A DNA stretch of 64,000 nt from Halisarca cf. caerulea (Eukaryota > Porifera > Demospongiae > Chondrillida > Halisarcidae), in assembly GCA_963170055.1 (NCBI GenBank), contig CAUJGJ010000444.1, positions 6,737,618 to 6,801,617 of the forward strand, given 5' to 3'. Positions 1 to 10,755 of this stretch are shown here, piece by piece; the first letter of the stretch is position 1, and each line of letters begins with the position of its first letter. The notes below the pieces were generated by a model. It worked only from the letters and a program-made list of their open reading frames with translations, was not told where the DNA came from and ran no database searches. The translations under genes and the position numbers were made by a program.

Positions 1-1
1 T

Positions 2-2155
2 GAGGACATTCTGGATGTTTCCAGCACTCGACTGGCAGTGATGACTATCGATGTCCCTGGAGACGAGTCTTTGCTGATCAATTTGAGCTATAGCACTGAC
101 CAGTCGGCCCATCTGTCCATGAGGGATCATTCCAGTGCTGTGGTTTCAGTACTGGACAGTGATCATGATGTGCACATGAGGTCACCACCTCTCAGCCCAC
201 CAGTACCATCACTTGGCCATGAAAGTGACAGTTTGAGTTTGATAGATGGAGAAGTGGAGTCAAGTGAAGACGATTGGAGTGACTCTACTGAAGTATTGGC
301 AAGCGTGAGTCATGTCAATCTGCATGCCAGAAATTTGAAGTTGTTGTAGTATTGCCACTATAGCTATATATATTATCAACCTGTATCTTTGCAGACGACT
401 TGGTATGGATACAAGATTGTGGGAGACAATGTGGACAAGTCTCTTAGAGCTCGCCATCAAACTCTGCTGAGCACGAACAAATCACTCCACTACTTCCACA
501 CATATGCTGTCATGGACAGGGTGGACCTTAGCAGCTGCTCAGATGAAGCACCTAGTGGAGAGACAGCTGTTGACATCGAGAAATTTCTGCCTTCCAGAGT
601 TGAGGTGGCCACAATATTGAGTAGATTTCATGTGTTCATTTCACGGTAAGTAGTGTTGCCCATGTTTTGTGTAATAGTGAAATATGGAATGAAAATGAAG
701 CTCCATGCAATAAAGTTGTATAATTGTAAATTTTGTATTTCCTACAGCATACTGCCGGAAGTGGTACCGGCCTTACAGGGGAGGGAACATCGCAGGAAGG
801 TTCAATGGCACATTCCTCATAGCAGATCGCAAGAAATGAAACAGAAATCACGCTGTGTAAGTGGGTACATAATGGTCACTGCATGTATATATGCTTGTAT
901 GTATCAATATTATTCTTCATGTGTTTTATAGGTTCCCCTGGGCATAATCCTTAGGAACGAGAATGTTGTTTTTGAGATGATGCACATCATGAAGGAGCTG
1001 CAGGACAGGTATGTGCCCAAGAAAGTGATCGACACACCAACCCTGAACTGCGAAGTATTCCATAAAGTTCTGATGGGTGGGGATCAGCTGACAGTGGCAA
1101 GATGCAGGGGAGCACATATGGGTAGGAAGAATGAAACCACCCCCTCAGAGCAGCTTCGTGGCCTGGTGCCAGTCATTGAGGATTGGCATGCGAAACAGTG
1201 TTTTTTGGAGGTATGTGCACATGCAATGAAAGACTCATGATCATACATTAATATAGGGAATGGATGTATAGTTATATATAATATTTCATACAATATTATG
1301 CAGGTCATTTGGAAGAGATTATACAGCCAGGTATCGGCTGCAGAGAAGGGCACACTCTACCAGTTGCGGAACCTAATTCACCGGACATCAGTGCCAATCA
1401 ACCCAAAGAAGGGGATGAACGAGAGTGAGGATTTCATGGAGACTCTGCTGAGAGGACATGTGCTGGCTTCAGCTTGCCAAATTTCTGGTGTTGACCTCCT
1501 GTCAAAGGATGTTGCAAGCCACATCACCACTGAGTCACTGGCCCAGAAGATCCTGGATTCTTTCATCAGTCCATACTTTTTCCCCGAGGAGCCTGCAATG
1601 TCTAACGACAAGGTCCACAGCTATGTGTGCGATTTCCTGTGCTTGGCATTGATATGGTTCTCATTTCAAGATGCTGTAAGGGAGGGAGATGGCCCACAAG
1701 TGATTACGCTCTGGAAGGTATTCATGATTGCATTTCGGTGAGTTATACATGTTCCTGATATCATTGGCTAGTGTGCATGCACTATGTAAATTATATAGTT
1801 TTGACTTGCGTTACTATAATATTTCTATACACAGACTGGAACACCGCAACAACTATGCCCATGAAGCAATGAACCTGCAGGTGCAGTTGCACATGCTGCT
1901 CTCTGAGCGACTGCAGCAGCAGGTTATATGGGGACGCTTCGTCAATGCCAGTGGAGGGGAAGGTCGGAATATCTCCTGCGATTTACATATGGAACACTTA
2001 AACCGGTAAGCACAAATATACTATTATACTATGCATTCTGCACATGTATGGGACTTTATGGCCATAAGTTATTTTTTTATTTCTTTTGCAGTCTGGTCAA
2101 GGAATCCATTAAAACTGTGGGTGCGAATATCACACCAGCGACAATTACTAGAACC
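2..2155 (+). CDS. DUF6589-domain protein, 7 exons, truncated at both ends
   Basis: The exons I infer are 2-304, 395-645, 748-856, 932-1210, 1304-1737, 1835-2005 and 2092 to about 2155. All junctions are GT..AG and the reading frame stays open across them. The protein has an acidic, Ser-rich N-terminal part, then KIVGDNVDK, a SLHYFHTYAV block, HIPHS...VPLGIIL, a GGDQLTVARCRGA block, EDWHAKQCFLEVIWKRLY and a GTLYQLRNLI block. These are the conserved blocks of DUF6589 proteins, which are abundant in cnidarians and sponges. Their biochemical function is unknown and a transposon origin is possible. The true start lies before the window. The 3' end is lost where helicase sequence on the other strand begins, after ...ANITPATITRT, so this is probably a broken gene. 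Family confidence is high; exon ends are inferred by eye. Confidence 0.75.
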
Positions 2156-2580
2156 AGGCTGTGCAGGCCTTGCGTGACACGCTGAATGGCTGTAGCGTCC
2201 ACTTGCAATTCTCCAAGGAACTCCGCGTTTATACCCATCGGTACAAACTTACATTTTTGTTCAGCCATCAGAGCTACTAGTGGACTTACTACCATCACGA
2301 TACTGCTGTCCACTGCTCTCAGCAAGTTGAACAAAGCAGGTAGAAGAGCGTAAATAAGCGTCTTGCCAAAGCCCGTCGGTAGGGACACGAAAACATCCTT
2401 CCCTTGACAGAAGGCTACAATAGCCTTCAGTTGACTAGTTCTCAGACGCGGGTAGCCGAAATGTCGAGCGACTGCACAAATAACCGTAATTAAAGCAAGT
2501 TTCTTCAAGGAGTCCATCTCGAATCCAGGTCCAGATCGAAGGCGCGCGTCGCTAATCATCAAGGTGTGAAGATTTCGCAA
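2145..2580 (-). pseudogene. RecQ-like DNA helicase N-terminal fragment
   Basis: Reading leftward from about 2580, with a likely ATG at 2517 (MDSLKKLALI), the protein shows the Q-motif-like region (FGYPRLRTSQLKAI), Walker A (SLPTGFGKTLIYALLPALF) and motif Ia (VSPLVALM). It ends near 2150 in the middle of the domain, before the DEAH box. A complete RecQ helicase core has about 350 further residues, so this is a 5' fragment that replaced the end of the DUF6589 gene. Related helicase copies occur at 10756-11056 and 13020-15185, so this is a repeated, probably mobile or amplified, helicase family and not a single-copy repair gene. Confidence 0.7.
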
Positions 2581-2654
2581 TTGTGGTTAGATGCGGTGGA
2601 GATCAAAGTGTCCAAACATTCCTGGACATTAACGAATTTTTGAATACACGGAAG

Positions 2655-2712
2655 ACCAGACCCTTTCTCGCCGTGTGTGGGCGAGTAGGGTCTGGCTACG
2701 CGAGACTATCCT
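2655..2712. repeat. Short hairpin (foldback) sequence
   Basis: CCAGACCCTTTCTCGCC is followed after a short loop by GGCGAGTAGGGTCTGG, an imperfect inverted repeat, and then by TACGCGAGACTA. It resembles the palindrome at 14587-14649 (TAGTCTGGCC..GGCCAGACTA) in using a GTCTGG stem, so both may be short foldback MITEs of one family. It has no coding capacity. Confidence 0.45.
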
Positions 2713-2778
2713 ATTAGGTACACAAAAAATACCTTTGACCTTTAGAGGTGCTTACCCAAGGGGGGCACTTTAACTAAG

Positions 2779-3228
2779 TCTAATACGTCTACTACATCTA
2801 CAGCATCTACTACATCTACTACGTCTACTACATCTACTACATCTACTACATCTACTATGTCTACTACGTCTACTACGTCTACTACATCTACTACATCTAC
2901 AGCATCTACTACATCTACAGCATCTACTACATCTACTACGTCTACTACGTCTACTACATCTACTACATCTACAGCATCTACTATGTCTACTACATCTACT
3001 ACATCTACTACGTCTACTACGTCTACACATCTACTACGTCTACTACATCTACAGCATCTACTATGTCTACTACGTCTACTACGTCTACTACATCTACTAC
3101 GTCTACTACATCTACTACGTCTACTACATCTACTACGTCTACTACATCTACTACATCTACAGCATCTTCTGCATCTACTGCATCTACTACATCTACTACA
3201 TCTACTACATCTACAGCATCTGCTACAT
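2779..3228. repeat. Tandem array of period 9, consensus TCTACTACA/G
   Basis: About 450 bp of near-perfect TCT-ACT-ACR units with interspersed TCTACAGCA variants. The triplet periodicity opens long reading frames on both strands (Thr-Ser-rich or Val-Asp-rich). These are low-complexity products and not genes. Confidence 0.95.
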
Positions 3229-3289
3229 ATGGGTGACGTCATATTACATATTTTGATGATGAATATCATTATATTTGGTGATTCTTATA

Positions 3290-3837
3290 TGAAGAAACTA
3301 CCAGAATTGAGACCATCAAGCACATCCTCAACCTGTGCAAGAAGAAGGGATTCAATCTCTGCATGGATATACACAATAAGGCTTTGCAGGTCGTATACTA
3401 CGACATCTGTAGGCATTATGGGTTCAAGGTGCCGCTGAGATGGTGGGAAGTGAGTCCCATTCCTGTAGTAGGATGTACCAATCCTCACGGACATTGAGAT
3501 TGTCGCCCGTCGCCCTGACATCCTCTTACAGGATGAAGAGACCAGGAAGCTGTACATTATTGACATGGCAGTGGCCTGGGACTCTATACAAACAGAGAGA
3601 CACGGTGAGAAGTTGTCCAAGTACGGCCCAATAGCGCAGACCTCCATAGGCAGTTACTCCGTGGTTACTGTTCTGGTGGTCATCGGCTCATTAGGCCTAG
3701 TGTCCAACCATTCGGTCAAGGAGCTATGCCATCTGCTCCGTACGAAACGGCCAAAGTGTGGAAAGCGTCACGGGAATGCAGCACTCTGTGATGTGTTCCA
3801 CTGTACAGATATTGTGGACGCATCTTACAGCTGCTGA
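3290..3837 (+). pseudogene. C-terminal remnant of an RLE-type LINE (endonuclease domain)
   Basis: Across two or more frames one can read ...FNLCMDIHNKALQ..., then a stop, then SPDILLQDEETRKLYIIDMAVAWDS..., EKLSKYGPIA and VVTVLVVIGSLG, ending with TAG-type stops near 3837. The PDI-x(n)-IID pattern followed by EKLxKY and a hydrophobic VVVxxxGSLG block fits the C-terminal restriction-like endonuclease region of R2/NeSL-group LINEs. At least one stop and one frameshift break it. It is more distant from the other LINE copies in this window than they are from one another. Confidence 0.5.
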
Positions 3838-4098
3838 GCTGGTGGCCTGAACCCCTATGGGGATCTACCGCTAGTCACCGACCTGTGAGGATCGCTTTCC
3901 CCATATCTGAGGCAAAATTATCTTTTCTGACTGACATGAAGACACTGAAAGATGTGCCCGATCACGGTAAGGGAACTGATGGAAATCCAGGAAAAAGCCT
4001 GGGTCGACAAACTGGAGAGATCTGGGCCATACATGGCATGCAGTGCAGGCCAAGTTAATGCCTGGACCCGAAAGCCATTAAGTCATAAACTTGACTTG

Positions 4099-4310
4099 TA
4101 GTTCCGCTACACTGCCAACCTTTTCACTGTTGAAGTTGGTTCAAAAGGATTTATTTATGCAAGCAACTTCGACAGTCTTCTTTCAGAATTCCCTGCCAAT
4201 CGATCTGAACAAGAGGTGCTTGGGAGAGATGTTGTACGTAAGTCCAATGAACAATCGCATAGAATGTGGTGCAAGCGCAATTGGAGAGAGCCTAACACTG
4301 CGTGATCAGG
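4099..4310 (+). pseudogene. C-terminal remnant of the (GA)n-associated RLE LINE
   Basis: Reading YTANLFTVEVGSKGFIYASN, FDSLLSEFP and WCKRNWREPNTA matches the C-termini of the LINE copies at 31983-32368, 57088-57363 and 57632-58160 (EVGSRGFIxAxxFDALY ... CKRNW). It is short and damaged. A piece of the same family's 5' UTR follows at 4405-4548. Confidence 0.6.
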
Positions 4311-4404
4311 GTATTGTATATATATGATGAACTTTACTTAGAACAAGTGATGTCTAATACTAGAAATTTGTCATTAATTATTCCCCACGTTCATCTAAAG
4401 AAGA

Positions 4405-4548
4405 GAGAATTTGATGTGCATTGCTATGGAAACAAGATGGGGACTTGGGATTAAAGAGCTGTGAAAGATTTACTCTAAAAGAAGGCTTTAGGAGATTGCT
4501 ATTGTCTAAGCCAAACATAACACAGCTACACTTAACAACCAGCAATGG
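4405..4548 (+). repeat. 5' UTR fragment of the RLE LINE
   Basis: GAGAGAATT...TTGCTATGGAAACAAGATGG...GCTGTGAAAGATTTACTC...AGAAGGCTTTA...AACAACCAGC aligns by eye with 55746-55881, and its first part with the sequence just after (GA)n at 32641. It therefore marks a LINE 5' end just after a GA-rich stretch. The DDE transposase remnant begins directly downstream. Confidence 0.6.
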
Positions 4549-4551
4549 GGC

Positions 4552-5431
4552 ATGAAAGATGATCATTTTGTAAGACCCAAAAGTAAAGACTGCGGCATCA
4601 TGGCCTCAGATTGCATAACTGAAAAAGATGGGTATCTCAGGCTCACTGATGATGAATACCAATGTGCACGAGAAACTGTGCCAAACATTAAGAAAGAAGC
4701 GAGGCTTCCTCTCGAGTATGGAGAAAACATAGAGGGACACTTCAACTCAGAAAAAGTTCATTGCACAAATGGAAGATGCTGATGCCAAAGTCAAAAACCC
4801 CAAAGAAGAGGGTTACAATGTGTACTGGATGTTTGATCACAGCTCATGCCATACTGCTTTCGCAAAGGATGCTCTTGTTGTGACTGACATGAATGTCAAA
4901 CCAGGTGGAGGGCAGCCAAAGTTACGAGACACAGTATACAATGGAAAAGTGCAAAGGATGGTGTTCCCTGATAGTACAGCAAAGTGACTGAAAAGAGTAT
5001 TAGAAGAGAGTGGAGTTAACACTAGAGGGATGAATTGACAAGACATTCAACAAGACATAAAGGATGAACTTGCATTGCACAGTGATTTCAAAGATGAACT
5101 TACAATTGTAGAACGTTTTCTGAGGAGCAAGAACCATAGATGCTTTTTTCTTCCAAAATTTCACTGTGAACTAAATCCAATTGAAAGATGCTGGGGACAA
5201 GCAAAATGCTACACAAGAGCACATTGTAATTACACAATTCAGGGACTTAGGAGGATCATTCCAAAGGATTTGGATTCCGTTACCTTGGAGAACATCCAAC
5301 ATTTTTTTCAGAAAGAACCGAGAATACATGTATGGTTATCTAGAAGGGCACGTTGCAAGACAAAAGTTGGAAGAGTAGATGATGACTTACAGGTCACACA
5401 GACGGATTTGCAACAACTAACAACTCACTAA
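4552..5431 (+). pseudogene. DDE transposase remnant, IS630/Tc1/mariner-like
   Basis: Three consecutive reading frames (4552-4782, 4769-4987, 5075-5431) carry one protein. Visible pieces are IEGHFNSEKVH, then NVYWMFDHSSCHTAFAKDAL with the second catalytic Asp, the block NVKPGGGQPKLRDTV, then FLPKFHCELNPIERCWGQAK with the final catalytic Glu in the NPIE motif typical of the DDE_3 branch. A stop at 4985, a frameshift between the first two frames and another near 5310 inactivate it. I see no clear terminal inverted repeats. The same domain form is common in animals and fungi as uncharacterised proteins. Confidence 0.7.
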
Positions 5432-5495
5432 CCTACATACATAATACACAGAAATTCATCTTGTCTGCTGTATTCTGCTCATAACTTCAAAATTC

Positions 5496-5497
<2 letters not shown>

Positions 5498-5541
<44 letters not shown>
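5498..5541. repeat. (TG)n microsatellite
   Basis: About 22 uninterrupted TG units. Confidence 0.95.
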
Positions 5542-5544
<3 letters not shown>

Positions 5545-6342
5545 CCGTATGTCTTAGTCTACCCTTTGCCCACCTACCCTTAACTCTTGCATTTAAGTGC
5601 CATAGAGGCATTGCACCTTAGCCGTCAAGATCAAATCATCTAGTCTCCCACCTGCCTTAAACTCTGGTAATAAGCAGAATTCCAAGGGTTGCACCTTTGT
5701 GAAGTACATCTAGTCTCCGGAATACCGCATATGCATTCCGTAAACGCATACGAAAACATGGCCTCTTCTCCACAAGGAGAAAATTCTTGTGGCGCTCTTC
5801 TCGGGCGGGGAGAATCGCCTTCCGTCCACCCCACCATGACACTCCCCATGAGGCTCCTCAAAAGTGTGCTGCTTTTCACGTTGATCACATTTGAGCTGCG
5901 GGAGGAGTTTGCGAGCAGACAAATTCAGCTCTACTGAATTATATATACCGATTTGAATGTTAACTATTCTTTGCAATGTACATATATTTGTTGTTGCATA
6001 CTGTTAGTATTTCATTTTGATTTAACAAATTATTTATATTCGCTTTTATGCACCTTAATTTGAAGGAATCAAAATGCCTGGAATTTGTAAAAGAATCTCA
6101 CATTGTCTCTTCATTTCATGGAAGTACTGTATGTTGACTGTTGTTACTGTTAGTTTCAAGGGCACTGACTTTCCAGGTCATGAGGAGTAAAACATTGACA
6201 AATTCAACAAAAAGCAACCAGAAGGTGACATTCTGGATAAAAATCTATAAAAACTCTTCATATTATTATTCAGACTATGTAAAAAAGTCTACTAGCAGGT
6301 TAAAACTTGCAAAAAGTATCTTCCTTACAATGTTATTAAAAG
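5542..6342. other. Non-coding stretch, nothing recognised
   Basis: No reading frame here resembles a known protein. The GC-richer patch at 5640-5940 differs in composition from its AT-rich flanks and may be a foreign insertion, but I see no terminal repeats. Confidence 0.4.
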
Positions 6343-6677
6343 AACAAGTAATATGAGTTAAAAACTCCTGGGGGCTGCCGCCCCACGCACTCGAATCACT
6401 TGCAAAGCATTGGAGTGTAAGTGCACAGCTAAACATTCATTGAACATACTGTTTTTTGTAACTGGACGATTGTTTTGAAAACAATTGCCATATTTGGCAA
6501 TTGTTTTCAAAACAATTCCTATAACTCATTCCTGTATAAATTCATACTTCTCTAATACTATTATATAAATTCTCTATTATAAGACTTTTCTTCAAATCCA
6601 TATTATATATATATATATATATATATACATATATCGGACGAGCGTTACACACCGGAAGTCCAAGCAGCCCCTAAAAA
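6343..6677 (+). mobile_element. Hairpin-ended element, subfamily X, copy 1
   Basis: It starts AACAAGTAATATGAG with the hairpin GGGGGCTGCCGCCCC, has a near-perfect internal palindrome around 6471-6520 (ATTGTTTTGAAAACAAT twice), a (TA)n tract at 6602-6630, TCGGACGAGCGTTACACACC, and ends in GCAGCCCCTAAAAA. It matches copies at 15500-16178 and 35728-36076. Part of the terminal hairpin (AACAATATAGGGGCTGCC in copy 3) is deleted here. It is non-autonomous. Confidence 0.8.
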
Positions 6678-7267
6678 GAAATATACAGTCATATTCCTGA
6701 TTACATTATACACCGTCTTCACGATTGCCATGGCAACTTTTGAATAGCCAAAAGGTTTCCTTTACTAAAACACCATCCCTCCACCAGTGAGCACTGCATA
6801 AGGCTAGCTCATCCAACAAAGTATATAAAATAGTACATATTATGAAGTTTATGCCTGATTGCACTATACTCACAAAGCATTGCAAAGCATCTACACTACG
6901 GTAGTAGATGAAGCACATGCATTGCAACATGGTGGGTTTATGATGGATGCAATAGTGATGTACAATATAAATCACATATCATGTGCAGATCTATCTATTA
7001 TTATACGCAGAGGAGAATGCAAATTCACAGTCTCTTATATTCAGACGTGAGATTCTTTGTCATGATGGCTACATTAGAGATAAGAATGAGAGAAACTGCC
7101 CCACCCACCCACATTTCTAAGGGCTTTTGAAAAATTCCTTCACATGCTGTAATCTTGAGCAATAAGTGTGCATGTTAGAAGCTGTTATTTATAAATGAAG
7201 CTTTACTGAGTTCTAAAAGGCTTCACTACCACAGTTTAAGGAAAAGGATGAAAATAAAGGCTGCAAT
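6678..7267. other. Unassigned spacer
   Basis: AT-rich sequence between two repeats. Only short accidental reading frames are visible, with no motif I recognise. Confidence 0.4.
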
Positions 7268-7533
7268 CAGCACTGAATTGACGGTCATTATTCTGGACAC
7301 TATTGTAGATTACACAATGATGATCATGTGATCAAGTTTCTCAGCCACATACATGTACTTTAGTTTAGCCTTATGATTCAGATTCGCTAGACCTAGTGTT
7401 AAGTACCTTTGTTTCGGTCAATGCAAGGAGGAGTGATTTTTTGGCATATTTGACAAGTTGATTTTTGGGCCGCCAGAAGGCGGCCCTATATTGTTTTTAC
7501 TTTCACCGGAAGTGTCCGGAACGTCCGGAATGA

Positions 7534-7579
<46 letters not shown>

Positions 7580-7953
7580 AACAACATGGCGGACGCAAAG
7601 TCGGTACGTAATCTTTCGGCTATATTTCGGTAAAATTCGTTCGTTCGCTTCTGATTTTATCAGCAAAGAGTCTTTTCGACCAGAAGAGTTCTTCGAAGAC
7701 GATTTCCAAGCGATTTGAGTTTCCAGGGCCGTGGGCGGCCCACGAGTTTTTTAAACTCGAATCGCTTGTTTGACATGTTGTTAATCCTCACGAAGTAACA
7801 CAAAACCATACTTATAGAACTTGCTATGACAATGCCTTATGTCAATCGTAAATTGAAGCTATGTGAATGTACAGTATACATCAGGTCCCAATCACATAGC
7901 TGAGTCGGTGTACACAATATAGCGTGATATTGAAGTGGCATTGCAAGAATCAT
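7268..7953 (+). repeat. Tandem duplicate, copy A (helicase 5' flank)
   Basis: The sequence from AGCACTGAATTGACGGTCAT to GGCATTGCAAGAATC is repeated at 9282-10787, with the hairpin-ended element Y at the same relative place in both copies. Copy A stops at a TTAA where piggyBac copy 1 begins. Copy B continues into helicase coding sequence, so the unit is the 5' flank and start of a RecQ-like helicase gene. Confidence 0.8.
7462..7770 (-). mobile_element. Hairpin-ended element, subfamily Y, copy 1
   Basis: Read on the plus strand it goes: TTTTTGGGCCGCC/GGCGGCC hairpin, CACCGGAAGTGTCCGGAACG, (TA)n, CAACAACATGGCGGACGC, a unique middle, then GGGCGGCCCACG and a terminal CGAGTTTTTTAAACTCG hairpin, ending CGAATCGCTTGTT. 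The same layout, inverted, is seen in subfamily X, so X and Y share both ends. Copies are at 10313, 36983, 38704 and 52597. Confidence 0.85.
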
Positions 7954-7957
7954 TTAA

Positions 7958-8985
7958 CCTTTTACTGTTTGCGTTACCGGTGAAAAATTAGACCGTAAAC
8001 ATTTTTGAGCCACATATCTGCCGCGCACGGTTCTCGAACTAGACAACGTTCTTCCCGCTTTTTTCGCCCTATAAATAGCCCTGTTACTTCTTTTCGGACG
8101 TATTCGTTCAGTAGAAAGACTGATAACACTTTTGCGTTCGTTTAGTTGCTTTCTCTTCGTCAAAAATGGCCGCTTCCAGACCGGTAAGTTTAGTGATAAA
8201 ATGGGATATTGTAGCCTCCGTAAATCGACGATATATGGGCTAACTCTATCACAGATGGCTTAGTACGCTTTCATATATCCTACTGTATTCATTATTTAGT
8301 CAATAATTCAAATAAATATGTTGTTCAAACACAGAAAAGAAACATTGTCAAAAGGCTAAACGTGAGTGAGATTTTGAATGAGCTAGATGATGACTGGCTT
8401 GATTCAGATGATGAAGAGTACATGGGAGATGAAGGAGCTCTTGATGATTCAACAGCTAATGACAGACAACCTTTGGATCTGGCCCCAAGATGACCAGATT
8501 CTGACTCCATCACTGACATCACCAACACCAGCATCACTACAGTCCATCAGACAAGCACACAGGAACAGCAACCATTGGATTTCCCACCGCCATCACCAAG
8601 TGTGTCAAGTTCAACTGCATCTCCATTGCTTGACATGCCAGTATCTTTTGAGCCAATTCAATTCGACAATTTGCCACACCGTGAAAATTCGGTGGATGAA
8701 GCAATGGTCTTGTTCAAAGGTAGAAGTGGGTTCAAGCAGTATATGCCTAATAAACCAGTGAAGAGGGGGTACAAAGTATGGATGCGAGCTGATGCGCAAA
8801 GTGGTTATTGTTGCAATTTTGAAGTGTATACTGGAGCAACACCTGGAGCAGCTGAGTCAGGTTTGGGTGCCAGTGTCGTAAAAACATGGTTGAATCACTC
8901 TATGAGAAAGGATACTATGTTCTTTATGACAACTTCTTTTCTTCAGTTGCGCTTGCAAAAGATCTTCTGGAGAAGAAGCAGAGGT
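7958..8985 (+). pseudogene. piggyBac copy 1, internally deleted transposase
   Basis: TTAA at 7954-7957 is followed by CCTTTTACTGTTTGCG, a piggyBac-type end. Exon 1 is 8166-8183 (MAASRP) with donor GTAAGT. Exon 2 starts at 8335 after CACAG, encoding an acidic region (DDDWLDSDDEEY) that meets TGA at 8491. After a large internal deletion the core resumes at SVDEAMVLFKGR with the first catalytic Asp, MPNKPVKRGYKVW, and, in a shifted frame, YDNFFSS with the second catalytic Asp. The third catalytic region and the 3' terminus are missing. It is dead. Confidence 0.8.
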
Positions 8986-9281
8986 TAACCATGCTCACTT
9001 GGTTGGCCAACACGATGGGACAATCATTGTACCCATGTACAACTGGGCAGACTTCTTTGCCCCCTATTTCAAGCAGACTGCACTGAAAGGTACCCAAGTG
9101 TACTCTACCTTCAAACCTAAAAACAGTATGTATATATGGCTAACATACATTTTCAATATTTTCACATCAAAGGGATCAAAACGATGCATCACTTGGAACT
9201 CTCAAGGGAGTGGCTAGGCAAGGTACAAGTGAAGGACAACATTAAATCACCCGAGCACATGCTTGCCCTCTGTAACAAAGA
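8986..9281 (+). pseudogene. Fragment of an unrecognised spliced gene
   Basis: From about 8993, HAHLVGQHDGTIIVPMYNWA and DFFAPYFKQTALKG read openly to a possible donor after AAACCTAAAAACAG (near 9126). A second piece at about 9170-9285 (KGIKTMHHLELSREWLGKV) could be the next exon. The pieces look like protein-coding sequence joined to piggyBac at its left, but I do not recognise the family. Confidence 0.35.
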
Positions 9282-9379
9282 GCACTGAATAGACAGTCAT
9301 TTTTCTGGACACCATTGTAGATGGCACAATGATGATCACATGTGATCAAGTTTCTCAGCCACATACATGTGCTATATAT

Positions 9380-10210
9380 AAGCCGTGTTCACACTAGACC
9401 CTCAATCCGGATCGAATCCGGATTAATCGCGTTCATATTGATCGTTTCCTCCCGATCCGATCTCAATCCGATCCCGATCCGATCCGCTTGGCCAATCCAC
9501 CTTTTTAGGTGGATTCAATCCGGATTCGATCCACAGGGATGTAGTCACGTGATAATAAAATGGCAGTTAACATGTTCGAAGGACAGGTGCAAATCGTTTC
9601 TCACGTGTTAAACGATCGCATCGTCTTGTTTTGGCGAAGTTCTGTTTATCGTCTAGCGTTTCAGTATAATGGCTACCTGTGAGTGGTGTGATGATTCTAC
9701 CAAAGCCCTTCTTGAAATATGGAGCGACGAGCAAGTGCAGAAGAAGTTAAAGAAAGGAGGAATATACCTCCTAAGCGGAGAAAATACAAGAATAATGATC
9801 TAAATATACCATAGGTCACAAACGAAATCTTTCATTATAGCCACAACGGAATGATCGCTGTAGCTGTTCTTTAGAAAAGACTTGAGTAAGTCGTCAGATA
9901 AAATACTCGCCGAAATCGAAGCCACCTGCATTGAATCTGCAAAATATTGGCCCTGTGCATCATGCATTGTAGCTCTGAGAACATGCGTCGTCTTCTTGTG
10001 GCTCTGATTGTCGATGCAAATCGAAGAAACAAGATAATATTGAAAAGCAAGAACACCGCGCGAATATCGGCCATTTTAAAACACGTGACAAAGTGGCTTC
10101 TGTTCAATTGTTGCTTTGTCAGCGTGCTCATGGTGTGAACGCGATTAATCCGCATTGGATCCGGATCGTGTTGAATCCGATTCGATCCGGATCGCTAATG
10201 TGAACACGCC
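9380..10210 (+). mobile_element. PIF/Harbinger-like element with Myb/SANT-like remnant
   Basis: The ends are GCCGTGTTCACACTAG on the left and, as reverse complement, GGCGTGTTCACATTAG on the right, with subterminal GATCCGGAT repeats at both ends. From 9669 the plus strand encodes MATCEWCDDSTKALLEIWSD and EQVQKKLKKGGIYLL, which resembles the Myb/SANT-like (trihelix) accessory protein of Harbinger elements. It ends early, and no DDE transposase is present. The duplicated flank gives an approximate empty site (7365-7390). The 3-bp target duplication is not clean (TAA left, TAT right). Confidence 0.65.
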
Positions 10211-10312
10211 TATAGTTCAACCTTATGATTTCAGATTCTTCAGACCTGGTTTAAGTACCTTCGTTTCAGTCAATGCAAAGAGGAGTGATTTTTGGCAAAT
10301 TTGACAAGTTGA

Positions 10313-10601
10313 TTTTTGGGCCACCGGAAGGCGGCCCTATATTGTTTTTACTTTCACTGGAAGTGTCCGGAACGTCCGGAACGATGTCTAGATATATATA
10401 TATATATGTCAACAACATGGCGGACGCAAAGTCGGTACGTAATCTTTCGGCTATATTTCGGTAAAATTCATTCGTTCGCTTCTGATTTTATCAGCGAAGA
10501 GTCTTTTCGACCAGAAGAGTTCTTTGAAGACGATTTCCAAGCGATTTGAGTTTCCAGGGCCGTGGGCGGCCCACGAGTTTTTTAAACTCGAATCGCTTGT
10601 T
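10313..10601 (-). mobile_element. Hairpin-ended element, subfamily Y, copy 2
   Basis: Same structure as Y copy 1, with a shorter (TA)n tract. It occupies the orthologous place in duplicate B, so it was inserted before the duplication. Confidence 0.85.
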
Positions 10602-10755
10602 TTGACATGTTGTTAATCCTCATGAAATGACACAAAACCATACTTATAGAACTTGCTATGACAATGCCTTATGTCAATCGTAAATTGAAGCTATGTGAAT
10701 GTACAGTATACATCTGGTCCCAATTACGTGGCTGAGTCGACGTGCACGATGTAGC

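Noticed and set aside
2779..3228. CRISPR array
   Set aside because: The repeats are contiguous, short and lack unique spacers; the genome is eukaryotic.
2742..3438. Long reading frames of Thr-Ser, Val-Asp or Arg-Cys repeats
   Set aside because: They are the translation of a 9-bp tandem array in several frames and show no protein-like composition.
5640..5976. Overlapping frames on both strands in a GC-richer patch
   Set aside because: No frame resembles a known domain; probably chance in GC-rich DNA.
9871..10155. 94-codon minus-strand frame in the Harbinger-like element
   Set aside because: An Arg-rich stretch is visible, but there is no motif or start context that supports a gene.
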